64,000 nt of DNA from Pyxicephalus adspersus (taxonomy: Eukaryota; Chordata; Amphibia; Anura; Pyxicephalidae): NCBI RefSeq assembly GCF_032062135.1, contig NC_092860.1, forward strand, positions 1,969,100-2,033,099, in the 5' to 3' direction. Within the stretch, counting starts at the first letter, position 1. The number at the start of each line of letters is the position of its first letter. This document shows, piece after piece, positions 54,177 to 64,000 of this stretch. The position numbers and the translations under genes were made by a program. The notes beneath the pieces were generated by a model, which was not told the origin of the DNA, did not search any database, and saw only the letters and a program-made list of their open reading frames with translations.

Positions 54177-55424
54177 CTAATACGTGGATGAAAACCCTTT
54201 GCTGGCAATGACAGCCTGTAGTCTTATACTCATGGACATCACCAGATGCCGGGTTTCCTTTACTGCAGCGGCTTTCAGTTGCTGTATGTTTTGGGCCTTT
54301 CTGTCCGAAGTTTAGTCTTCAACAAGTGAAATACATGCTCAATTGGGTTCAGATCAGGTGACTGACTTGGCCATTCAGGAATATTCCACTTCTTTGCTTT
54401 AATAATCCCCTGGGTTGCGTTGGCTGTATGTTTTGGGTCATTGTCCATCTGTATTATGAAACACCTCCCTAACAATGTAACTGCATTTAGCTGGGTTTGA
54501 GCAGACAGTATGGCCCTGATTTAAGAAAGCTCTTCTGGAGAGAATACACTTTCAGAAGTGAACTGGGTGATCCAGAAAACATGAAATGGATTTTTAAAAC
54601 TCATTTGCTATTTGCTAGCAAATGTTTTGAATCCTGGGCCAGATCCATTCCAGGTTTGCTGGGTCACCCAGCTTCACTGATGAAAGTGTATTCTCCCCAG
54701 CCTTGGAGAACTTTCATAAATCAGGGTCTATGTCTCTGAACACCTCAGAATTCATTCGGCTGCTTCTGTGTCACATCCAGGATAAACACTAGTGTCCCAG
54801 TGCCATGGCAGCCATGCATGCCCAAGCCATCACACTGCCTCCGCCATGTTTTACAGATCATGTACTATGCTTTGGATCATTAGCTGTTCCACGTCTTCTC
54901 CATAATTTTTTCTTGCCATCATTCTGGTAAAGGTTAATCTTGGTTTTATCTGTCCAAAGAATGTTTTTCCAGAACTGTGCTGGCTTTTTTAGATATTTTT
55001 TAGCAAAGTCCAATCTAGGCTTTCTATTCTTGAGGCTTATGAGTGTCTTGCACCTTGCAGTGCCCCCTCTGTATTACTTTCATGCAGTCTTCTCTTTATG
55101 GTAGACTTGGATATCGATACGCCTACTTCCTGGAGAGTGTTGGTCACTTGGTTGGCTGTTGTGAAGGGGTTTCACCATGGAAATGATTCTGCCATCATCC
55201 ACCACTGTTGTCTTCCATGGACGTCCAGGTCCTTTGGCGTTGCTGAGTTCACCAGTGCTTTGTTTCTTTCTCATGATGTACCAAACTGTAGATTTTGTCA
55301 CTCCTAATATTGCAGCAATTTCTCGGATGGGTTTTTTCTGTTTTTGCAGCTTAAGGACGGCTTGTTTCACCTGCATGGAGAGCTCCGCATGTTGTCTGTT
55401 CACAGCAAAATCTTCCACATACAA
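54177..55424 (-). pseudogene. Tc1 transposase, DD34E, disrupted
   Basis: The N-terminus (from about 55424) has the paired-like DNA-binding part: VKQAVLKLQKQKKPIREIAA, ILGVTKSTVWYI, then the GPGRPWKTT linker. LWTDKTKINLY gives the first catalytic Asp (54948-54950), GGGSVMAWACMAA follows, QMDNDPKHTA gives the second Asp (54443-54445), and SPDLNPIEH gives Glu (54338-54340). Second Asp and Glu are separated by 34 residues, as in the DD34E group. The protein is broken by frameshifts after position about 75, by in-frame stops near 54800, by the MITE at 54511-54728 between FRDI and LSAQ, and by a frameshift near 54290. The frame that reaches the natural end stops at 54177-54179. Confidence 0.88.
54511..54728 (-). 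mobile_element. TTGGCCCTG MITE, copy 3, inside Tc1
   Basis: TGGCCCTGATTTAAGAAAGC at one end and ATAAATCAGGGTC at the other, flanked by TA (54509-54510, 54729-54730). Orientation is opposite to copies 1 and 2. The Tc1 sequence is continuous when these bases and one TA are removed (GACAG-TA-TGTCTCTGAAC), so the empty site can be read directly. Confidence 0.85.
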
Positions 55425-56025
55425 GCACCCCGCCTCAAATCAACTCCAGGCCTTTTATCTGCTTAATTGATAATGACATAACGAAGGAATTGCCCACACC
55501 AGCCCATGAAATAGCCTTTAGGTCAATTGTCCAATTACTTTTGTGCCCCTGAAATGAAGTGATTGTGTAATAAAGGATTTAGTTCCTCACATTTTATGCA
55601 ATCTTTTTGTTCAACTCACTGAAAAAAAGCTGAGTTGTTTAATTCAAAATTAATTGTGTTAATGTACAGAACCAAAATTAGAAAAAAAGTTGTCTCTGTC
55701 CAAATATTCATGGACCTAACTGTATCTTTGATCACAGCGGGGATCAGAAAGGTTTAGTGCAAACTGCATCAAGGATGACCATGTTTTATATTGCAATGAC
55801 AAGGCATAGGTTCTCTCCATGGAGAATTCATCAAAATTTTGTTTGATTTGATTAGAATCTGAGAAGGTTAGGAATTGAAGAATTTTTTGTATATACAGTA
55901 TATAAGTAATTTTACCCTGTTTTTGATTTTAAACAAAAATTTAGCATACTGTCATGAAGAAGAGAGGTACCATAAGAGGGGATCAGAATACTGAAGGTAA
56001 TATCATATTGTCAAGCCTTGATAGT

Positions 56026-56480
56026 TATTGGTAAAAATGGAGGAGAATGAAAGAAGGCTTTTTTGGCAATTACTTAGCTATAAACCGCTTATTTCAAATA
56101 GATTAAACAAATACAATTAGGTACAAAACATACGATAAAGTTTCATGGTCCCATTAACAAATCATGAGACCACATTTTTTCCATGTCACACAGTGTCAAT
56201 TTCAGAGTAATGGGAGTTTGTCTCATTTTCCAACACGTTTCACACAATGGCTTCTTCAGGGGAGACTCAAAGTTGATGGTATTAGTTGGTCAAGGAGTTA
56301 CAAGAAAGATGGGGGGGGTTAGAGCCCCTGGTGTCTTAGTATGAGATTGAGGAATGGCTGAATGTCATCTGTACTGTGTTACGCTTGCGTTATCTTTGGA
56401 CTCACAATTAAATTATTTTTGTATACTGTACATGAAGCTATCAACTTTATACTGATGATGGGAATAACATAGCCGGATAT
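56026..56480 (-). mobile_element. Penelope-like element, copy 2
   Basis: The minus-strand 3' end reads TTGCCAAAAAAGCCTTCTTT and CATTCTCCTCCATTTTTACC, matching the tail of copy 1. The hammerhead-like motif lies upstream of it at 56231-56262. No target duplication or clear 5' boundary was found, so the right limit is approximate. Confidence 0.5.
56231..56262 (-). ncRNA. Hammerhead-ribozyme-like motif, copy 2
   Basis: Minus strand: CCCCTGAAGAAGCCATTGTG then TGAAACGTGTTGG. CTGAAGA and GAAAC cores are present. Stem II is weakened (GCCA against TGTG), and the cleavage triplet is GTT rather than GTC. Likely decayed. Confidence 0.35.
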
Positions 56481-58169
56481 TATAAATCTGCTATAGTAAG
56501 TGCTCCAAGGGGTTCCCAATGGGGATTTAGCTTCCAAAATTGTAAAAACTTGCTAGTGGTTTTGGTTTGTTGCTTAATGAAAGTTTACCAAGTTAGAAGG
56601 AAAGCTTTAATCTTTTTAACAGCTTAGCTGGAGAAGGGAAAAATATTTTTTTCTCCAAGGAATAATGAAAAGACAGAATTGGAGGGAAGCCTTCAAGTGG
56701 CAAGTTCCATAGATCGTTGGTGGAGAGTGGGAAGAACGAGATGTCTGCAGTCAGTCACAAAATGGGAAAACATATGTCACTGAAAATATAAAAGGATGGT
56801 GGAGACTGGTAACGGATTATTAGTAAATGATTAAGATGATTAATTATTAAACATAGGTCGGGATGACATGACCTATGAATAATTTAATAAGCAGAACAGA
56901 TGTTAACTGGAGAAACAAAAGGATACAAAAACAAAATACTAAAAGCCTGGAGAGAAACCACTGGGCTAATTTTTAGTACCAGTCAAAAGGTGTAAAATAT
57001 AACGAATCCAAATACTTTAGCAACTCTAGCAACCATCATTACCAATCAAGGCTGCTTCCTGCTTTTAGCGACCTTGATATCTATATGGAAAAGGCAAAGA
57101 TTGACTCTCTTATATTCTCCTTGCCAGCTGGAGTGGTAGTAGATGAAACGATAACAGAGCCCACAGTGATTGTGCCAGGCAAACCTGGATTACCTAGGTA
57201 CTCTGGATGTAGAGCTATCAGTGGGGAATTCCTCCAGAACAGTTGGGTGCTATCCCTACAACCCCTACTGTTCTCTTGCAGAATTTAGCCACAAATATTC
57301 ACAGGTGGAAAAAGGAAAAAAATATCCCAATATTTACATTTTAAGGTTGGGCGTGCTCCATCTAATGCCCCGGGCACCACCCAGCAGGGTCTCATAGTAG
57401 AATGCTCTGGATAAAATTCAGGTGCAGACATCTCTTTGTTGGAGGCCCTGGGAATGATGACCAATATCACCCATACAAATCATCCCAAAGCTAACATGGT
57501 CTTTAATGCTTATTCATATCTTTCTGCATTGAAAAAGTTTGTTCTTGTTAATTCAGTATTTTAAAGCAACTAGTAATCTATATAGCCCAGCACAAATCTC
57601 TCCCCTGTACAGCTGCACATTAAGCTTTATATAATCCCCTATGTATAGAGTTTTCTTTACAAGACTGCAGACTGTTTTCCCCATCTGCAGAATGACAGCT
57701 GAAAAGTCCATCTCGCATTTCCTTATTTGTACCACAGAGAGGAATAGGATTTGCAGCATACCTTAAATCTCCATGCTGCTTTTGAAATATTTGAAGACAT
57801 TAGGATGGTTATGACAATAATGTCTGTGTAAATGTGGTCTGGAAAACCACTAAACACAGTTACACTGTGTTATGCACCTTCTACATACAGCTGTATCTTT
57901 CTAAGTAAAAATACAGTATGGGATCCCCTACCCCCCTTACCTTGTTTACCAAAAATCGACCTCAGACGCAGTGAAGTCCCAATTTACACTCCACACATAT
58001 GCTGGTCAATGTGAATTCACGTAATCCATGAATGAAATAAGTAGGCACAAAACATTTTCCTTTGGTAGCACTCATATACAGAAAGCATAGTGCAAGCAGA
58101 ACAAAAAAATACAAAATGGTTATATATTGTACATGAAATATACAAAATACATGGAAAGCATTACAAGCA
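56481..58169. other. No feature recognised
   Basis: No repeat family or convincing coding frame. The frame at 57085-57288 has no supporting splice sites. Confidence 0.5.
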
Positions 58170-58290
58170 GAAGAGCACTAGAGGTGTTGAATGGGGAGAC
58201 TTCCAGCCAATCAGAGAGACCTCTAGTTCTCCCCTTTAAGGTCACTTGATCACCTGACCCCATTTAAGGTCACCTGATCAGGTAGGGGAA
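58170..58290. repeat. Multi-hairpin element fragment
   Basis: GAGCACTAGAGGTGTTGAAT, GGGGAGACTT and CCAATCAGAGAGACCTCTAG match the 23335-23410 part of the multi-hairpin element. GGTCACTTGATCACCTGACC and its near repeat GGTCACCTGATCAGGT follow. Confidence 0.45.
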
Positions 58291-58705
58291 AATTTGCTTA
58301 AAAATCTTTTTCCCTTTTCTCCTAGCAATATAGTATACTTCCTGAAACCCATGCTAACAATGGAGCTCGGTGTTTATAATGCAGGTCCAGACGTTTTATG
58401 AAAAACAGCCATCCAATGGTAGAAGAGGAAACCCAAGAATCCGTCATGGGCCAAGGACTTGCAGATGAGTCAGCCATAAAGTGTAAGTATACTGTGCATA
58501 TTTGCCCTTATTAGAAGAAACAGTTCTGCATTAAAGCCTACCTGACAGCACAGATAGGATGGTAATGGTGACCTCCCATTTTAAATTGGTAAGTGTCTTG
58601 CTGATTGTCATCCTTTAGTATTCTAAAAAAAACTGATGGGGACAAGAAGGGAAAAAAGAATTTCCAATGTTCCTGATTTTAATATTTACATTATGTATGT
58701 AACTA

Positions 58706-58800
58706 AATATTTTAAAGAGTTCCATGGTTCCTCCAGTGGTTGCCAGGGGTTCCTTGAGCAATCGGCAAAGTGGTGCCTCTTGGGTCCTTGGGTCAGTTGG
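58706..58800. repeat. hAT-type element fragment
   Basis: GGTTCCTCCAGTGGTTGCCA and GGGGTTCCTTGAGCAAT align with the 59959 element. Both ends are missing. Confidence 0.4.
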
Positions 58801-58889
58801 TGAGTTTAAGTGACACCAATAATCTTTTATTGATTTTTCCAGGCTTTTTTCTTTATTTTCACATGGTGACCTTGCTAGTGATGCATCAT

Positions 58890-59005
58890 TTTATGCAATG
58901 CTGTACAATTATTAGGGGTTGCAACTGACAAACGTGCATACTTGTCACCTAAAAACAGGAAGACAAGAGAATCCCACCCAATAGAGCGTGCAGTCTAAAA
59001 GATAA
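58890..59005 (-). repeat. SINE-like repeat, diverged copy
   Basis: TTTATGCAATGCTGTACAAT, TAGGGGTTGCAACTGACAA and GTGCAGTCTAAAAGATAAA fit the reversed SINE at 61310, with many changes. Confidence 0.4.
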
Positions 59006-59958
59006 ATTGATAGTTAAGTGTACAGGGTTTATGCTAAGGGTTAGTTTATATTTTTTTGGGTTAAAGTTCATGGTTCCATGCAAGGGTTTAGTGTTAGGTG
59101 ATAATATAGGAGCACCAAAAGCCCTGTTGTAAAATATAACATTCTACAAACTTTCAGCTGATGTCAAAGACCAGGTGCTTCTCGTAAAGTCTCCTAAAAT
59201 ATGCTTTGGTGCTCGTAAAGATAACCACACTAATTTAGTTCCACTTTCTAATTATTTAATACTGCACTTTTTTGTTTTCCACTTTCCTGGAATGAGCCTT
59301 TTCCGAAATCCATAGATACCTGGAAAATTCTTCTTTTAGAAGGCAGATGATCTGGCTGAGCTTCAGCTGGTCTATTCCACAAGCTGAGAATTTTTGCTTT
59401 CTTCTGAGTCAACTTAATGCAGCCGTTAACACATGCCAGCGTTACGTTTAGTTCTGAGGGGGGATCTGCTCCGGGTTACCATGTTACAATGTAAACACAT
59501 ATTCAAATAGCAAATGGTCTGGCACTTGATAGCCCAGCTGAACCTTCCACTGCAATGCATAGCACATTCTCTGTCCATGCAGTGACAAACAGCAGCAAGG
59601 TGGCTACCAGGAGTCACTTGGAAAACATAGAACATCGGTATCTGTCCTGTAATTTTATGTTTTCTATGTTTCATTCTAGTGGACTAATGCTGGGCCCCAT
59701 GCAATTTTCTCTGTGTTACTTTAAATCAATTAAAAATGTCTATTGTGGTTGACTACAAGTATTCCAGGTACCAGCCACCTGTTCTATAACTGATTTGAAT
59801 GATGACTGATGTTGCCACGAATTGAAAAATTCTTTTGCAACACAAAAAGTGTTTTTGATTGCAGGATACTTAAATAAATGACAAGAAAGACTTTAATTCC
59901 CAAACAATTTTTGACTGATATTCTGCCCAAATAATGCAATTGTTCGACTCATCTGACC
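59006..59958. other. No feature recognised
   Basis: No repeat or convincing frame identified. Confidence 0.5.
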
Positions 59959-60191
59959 CAGTGTTTCTCAACCAGGGTTCTGTGTAACGCTACGGTTCCT
60001 CCAAGGGTTATAAGGGGTTCCTTGAGCAATAAGCAGTATGTGTCAGTTTGGGTGGAACCTATAATGTTTTTGGCAATCTGTAAGGGTGATATTCTTTTCA
60101 CTGGCCAGCAATGTAAGAGGAATTCTTCCCACTGACCAACACACAAATATACTGTGAGCTGTGGATTTAGTAATTATAGTAGAAGTTCCCT

Positions 60192-60796
60192 AAATAAATA
60201 AAATAAAGAGAAGGGATTGGGTGTTTGAGGTTGGCAAAAAGTTATTTGTATTGGTATTTTGGATTTACAATTACCAATATACTACAAAGCATGTGAAACA
60301 TCATCAAAATATTAGGTCAGCACCCGTTGAAATTAACTGGGGTTCTTCTGACTATTATCTATACATTGATATTCTATCTAATCAAACAATTTATATACAC
60401 AACATTTGTGAAAACAACAAAAAGCATACTAGACCCATTTTAGCATGACGCGTTTCACCTATTGGCTTCTTCAGGGGTGTTATTGAGGACGTTGTGGTTT
60501 GTTAGAATGTTGTTTAAAGCTCCTTGGGGTTATTATACAAGAAGGAGGATTTTAATGGATAATACTTTTTGTAGTAATGGTGATTTAAACTAAGTACTTA
60601 ATCAAGAAAGGATCTTAGTGGTAGATGTCCAGGGGTACCTATATTAGGAACCCTCTAGAGGTGCAATGGGAAGCAACCGAACGCAGCCAACTGGTTCTCC
60701 TACAGGGGAGGGTGCAGGGTGTGGCAAGCGAATCAGTATCACTATAAGAGAGAAATCTGTATTTTTACCTTTTTTTTTACATTATCCAATATTAGG
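60192..60796 (-). mobile_element. Penelope-like element, copy 3, nested in hAT
   Basis: Flanked by GTTCCCT (60185-60191 and 60797-60803), a seven-base duplication of hAT sequence. The minus-strand 3' end is ATCCCTTCTCTTTATTTTAT, matching the tail of copy 1, and the hammerhead-like motif is at 60448-60478. No protein encoded. Confidence 0.65.
60448..60478 (-). ncRNA. Hammerhead-ribozyme-like motif, copy 3 (best core)
   Basis: Minus strand: CCCCTGAAGAAGCCAATAGG then TGAAACGCGTC. Both conserved cores are intact (CTGAAGA and GAAAC). Stem II is GCC/GGT, and GAAACGCGTC supplies a two-pair stem III and the GTC cleavage triplet. Stem I pairing after the triplet is poor in this copy. Confidence 0.45.
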
Positions 60797-60869
60797 GTTC
60801 CCTGAAGACCTGAAAGGTATTTCAAGGGTTTTCCTATGTTAAAAAAGGTCAAAAAACGCAGATATAACC

Positions 60870-61309
60870 ATTTACAATTATTGCATAAGTTTTGGCTAGT
60901 TTAAGTTGTATACAATGATGTCCAGAGAATCCAACCGCCCAAAAACAATTTTACTGACAAAATATACAAAATTGTTCAGTATTTTTTATGGACATCCCTC
61001 AATGTTACAAAAGCTCCTTCTAAAGTCTAGTTCTGCTTTTTTTTAAAACGTCAAATGGTAAGTGCAACAAAAGCAGTGATTACAAAATTGTTACATTAGT
61101 GTTTGAAATCCAATGTTTTATATCTCCCAATAGCGGAACTTGGGAAAGAAGTAAACAAGGAAAGGAAACAAAGCAAACAAAGCTCTGTATTTCACTAAAT
61201 ATTGGCATAAGCAAGGCTTAAAACGTAATAGACTCAGAGCCTACTGGCAGTATGTACTATATAGTTCACAGTCAACAGTCTTTGAACCCACAAAATATTT
61301 CTTAATGAT
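60870..61309. other. No feature recognised
   Basis: No repeat or frame identified. Confidence 0.5.
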
Positions 61310-61470
61310 TATTATTAATAATATTATTAATAATAATAAACAGTATTTATTTAGCGTCAACTTATTATGCAGCGCTGTACATTAAACAGAGGTTGCAAAT
61401 GTTGGACAGACACTGACAGTGACACAGGAGGAGGAGAGGACCCTGCCCAGAAGAGCTTACAATCTAAAAT
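61310..61470 (-). repeat. SINE-like repeat, well-preserved
   Basis: A TTATTATTAATAAT-type tail, ATTATGCAGCGCTGTACATT, AAACAGAGGTTGCAAATG, GACACAGGAGGAGGAGAGGA and CAGAAGAGCTTACAATCTAA in reverse order. It is the best copy of this family in the window. Confidence 0.8.
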
Positions 61471-64000
61471 TTAATTACTCTGCAAGAATTCCACAAACAT
61501 ACATTAACAAGTTTTTGATTAAATAAAACTGAAAAAAGCCTGAGCATATTGGTTAAAGCTATAATGAAGAAGTTCAATAAAATGTATGTATGTATTGGTA
61601 TTTATGTTATGGCCATAAATACCAATTAAGAAATGCATTGATGTCAGTATAGGGGAGCATTGGCCTAAGGGTAGGTGAATAAAAATGTCATGGCAGACTC
61701 CTTAGTGGCACATCTCCGATAATAGACCCCTCAGTCACAGATACCCCGGTGACAGACCACCCTCTACCTCCCAGTGTCAAAAATATACACTCCCACGCCC
61801 CTCTCAAACCTCCGTAATATATGATGGTGGACCCATGGTGACCCTCGGTCCACATTTGCCACTGCCTATCCTCCCTGGACCCATGGTCACATCCAATCAA
61901 TAATAATATTATTGAAGTGGGTGGAGAAGCAAAACAGGGTATTCCTACTAAGCACAGCATGGTACATCGGCATGCCACACATTCATACAAGTCAGTACAT
62001 CCTCCAAGGCCCAAGCTCAGGTAATCATGATTTAACGGGCTCTGTAGTCCAGACCAGCACATGTACAGTGCACATAACGTTTACATGGAATTTTTTACTG
62101 GAACTTGCTTGCATCTGTGGACATTAATGGACAGATTTTTACAAATTGTCTACAAATTAACAGACAGTTGGCTATTTCGTTTAATCTTTCTAAAAAAAAG
62201 TGTGTGAGTTATTTTACCATTGAAATGGATTTTCTTTTTTTGTTTTGCTTATTCCATTAACTGCCATCCTTCTATCTAATAAGGGGGCAATCATTTGCCC
62301 CATGAGAAGTCTTGTTAGGCAGTAGAATGGCATCACCAGCTTAGCCTTGAGAATGTCAGGTCCTAGAAAAAAAAAAGTGTAACTAAATCAACAAGTTGAT
62401 TAGATGGGGCTTTTTGGATTAATGGAGGTAATATCAGACATTGTTTAAAAAGCACAGGTACACTTTAGGGGAATATTTATAACTGCAGTCATCCAAAACA
62501 ACCAATCACTACCCATCTAGGACTAGTCTGACCTTAATGGAAATCATTCAGATTGGTTACTATGGCTTACTGTACCTAAATCTGAAGAATATAAAACCCA
62601 GGATTGTATTCATTAATTTATAAATGAATGTTTTTTTATATATATGTTTAAGCATCTGACTCTGAACCCCTTCTAGCTTCTTTCCAATCATTCTTATAGC
62701 AGAGCTCAAACTACGAGTGAAAAGCAGCACACAATACAAGCTGTTACTTGTTGCAGTATTTTCGCTAGCATGTGAGCACTACTCCCAGAATACCAATGTG
62801 CCCATGCTACATGATGGCATGGGATGGGTCCATGACAGTATGTGCTCACAGGAAGTAGGCTGAATAGTTGTCATGCAACCTGATGCTGTCTGTCATGCAA
62901 CCCGGAAGCTGTCAAGATTTAGTGATGGAAAAGAAGATGTAACAGACAACTTTTGAAATAACAGGAGCAAATACATAAATTCTTACTTTCTTTTTACAGA
63001 TTTAAGGATGTATTGAAAAAAGATGGAACATGTGAGAGTTCTACTTTAACTGCCCCACTTGGAAAATGAATAGCAACAATGGCTTCTCCAGTTTCATTTG
63101 CTTTGTTATCACACAATGTCATGAGAATACAGGATCCCTTGATGCAGAGATCCTTAGAACAGCAATGAAATGTCACCGGCTGGCGGAATGCAGGGGGCAT
63201 GAAATGGAAACAATTTCACACTTATGGAAACTCAATACAATAGCTGAGCTGAGGACGATGAGTAGTGTGCAAAAAGTCCACCGCCAAAGAGGGAGCCATG
63301 TGCAGAACACGTTAGTGGTAGAGTCTTGCTATGCAACAAAACATTTTCACGGTGTCTTAGACATAAGATCTCAGCCCTTCATTTTTCATACTTTACTCTT
63401 TCCTTTTATGAAATTAAAAATATTCCCTATAAAGAAACATCTTCAGGGACTGTGACGTGAAGTCAACATACAGTATTCATACCACATAAATCAAACTTAT
63501 TGCAACAGCAGTGCTCCATTAAGTCCAAGTCTACTGAAGGTTCAAACTGTCCTAATGTGAGCATCAATTCTTCTATTCTTTGCCCAAACAACCAGCAAAT
63601 CTTGACTTGGCATTGGCAACAATTTCAGAGAAAGGTTTACAAATATTGTTTTTTTTTTTTTGTTCTCAGTGATGGTTACCAATGCGCCTCTCATTTCTTA
63701 GCTTCATGTCACAGGGACCATCTCTAGGGCCCAGGTTGACATAATGGAAGGGGTGTAAGGAGTGCTATTGGGGTCCTTATATTATATTTGCCCGGAGCAA
63801 AATTTTTTTCTAGAACTGCCCTTACTTGCACATCATAGCTCTCTGCTCTTCAGGGAATGTCTAATTATCACCTGTCCCGACAAAACTCCATCCCTTCCTT
63901 TTCACTTAAGTTACAACAATGAGTCCACTGGGGCTGTTGTTTATACATCCAAGATGGTCGCACCTAAAAATAGTAAATCCAGCATGATGCACTTCCAACC
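61471..64000. other. No gene recognised
   Basis: A 13-bp hairpin (ATTGGTATTTATG / CATAAATACCAAT) lies at 61594-61626. The 63066-63455 frame (129 codons) and its minus-strand neighbour have no domain and no clear splice sites. The flanking sequence could be conserved non-coding DNA, but nothing in a single sequence shows it. Confidence 0.45.

Larger units (their letters stand above)
53932..55722 (-). mobile_element. Tc1-like transposon with long terminal repeats, broken
   Basis: Flanked by TA (53930-53931, 55723-55724). The ends CAGTTATGTCCTAAATATTT and (other strand) CAGTTAGGTCCATGAATATT begin terminal inverted repeats of about 215 bp each (53932 to about 54150; about 55505 to 55722), both containing CAAAAGTAATTGGACAA. 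Without the 220 bp added by the MITE it is about 1571 bp, the usual Tc1 length. The single transposase gene is on the minus strand. Long inverted repeats place it in the IR/DR group of vertebrate Tc1 elements. Confidence 0.92.
59959..60861. mobile_element. hAT element interrupted by a Penelope-like insertion
   Basis: The left end CAGTGTTTCTCAACC and right end (other strand) CTGCGTTTTTTGACC are diverged inverted repeats. Eight-base flanks ATCTGACC (59951-59958) and ATATAACC (60862-60869) match at six positions. The hAT sequence resumes after the insertion as GAAGACCTGAAAGGTATTTC, as in the 5908 fragment. Without the insertion the element is about 290 bp. Confidence 0.65.

Noticed and set aside
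63066..63455. 129-codon frame near the right edge
   Set aside because: No domain, no consensus acceptor or donor at its ends, and a competing open frame on the other strand; could be conserved non-coding DNA but cannot be shown here.
1..64000. CRISPR array, bacterial operon, phage or plasmid features
   Set aside because: No short spaced repeats with unique spacers, no ribosome-binding-site-led gene clusters; the window is clearly vertebrate.

Overview
The window looks like intergenic or intronic DNA from an anuran amphibian, most likely a ranoid (true-frog-like) species; that assignment is an inference. It rests on the mix of decayed Ty3/Gypsy LTR elements, CR1/L2-like LINE pieces, a Tc1 element with roughly 220-bp inverted repeats, hAT-type short elements, Penelope-like elements with hammerhead-like motifs, SINEs with TTATTA-type tails, and many AT-rich MITEs. 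No complete host protein-coding gene, tRNA or rRNA is visible. The one stretch that behaves like a host coding exon is 49946-50120 (+), with good splice sites and an open frame of about 58 codons; I do not recognise its protein. There are three runs of N (9231-9392, 10880-11704, 30286-30492), each inside or beside a repeat or element remnant.

Layout. 0-6 kb: a Gypsy LTR split by a second LTR (200-1545), a Harbinger-like MITE, a CCGTATTTTT-ended MITE carrying a minisatellite, a LINE 3' end, a GC-rich repeat and a cluster of RFX-like motifs. 6-12 kb: a polypyrimidine tract, a 41-bp minisatellite, a solo LTR (8039-8714), a second CCGTATTTTT MITE and a broken transposon-type ORF of an uncharacterised family (10645-12165). 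12-23 kb: mostly unremarkable sequence with a SINE, a CpG-rich MITE, a promoter-like repeat, a third CCGTATTTTT MITE and a hAT element. 23-28 kb: an element made of consecutive hairpins, with a related copy duplicated in tandem. 28-38 kb: SINEs, a hAT element, another promoter-like repeat and long quiet stretches. 38.5-41.2 kb: a Gypsy element on the minus strand with gag, protease and integrase zinc-finger remnants but no reverse transcriptase or RNase H. 42-46 kb: a third promoter-like repeat and a solo LTR (45418-46125). 47.4-48.3 kb: a LINE fragment duplicated as a perfect 196-bp inverted repeat around a MITE. 49-64 kb: the candidate exon, three Penelope-like insertions, a Tc1 element broken by a MITE, hAT elements and SINEs.

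The mobile elements do not form a pathway. Their value is as a record of nested insertion: LTR inside LTR, MITE inside Tc1, Penelope-like element inside hAT, and MITE inside MITE. Target-site duplications can be read directly for many of them. I found no convincing new gene system. The observations most worth checking are the hammerhead-like motifs, the perfect inverted duplication, the broken uncharacterised transposon ORF, the promoter-like repeat family with a conserved splice donor, and the candidate exon.
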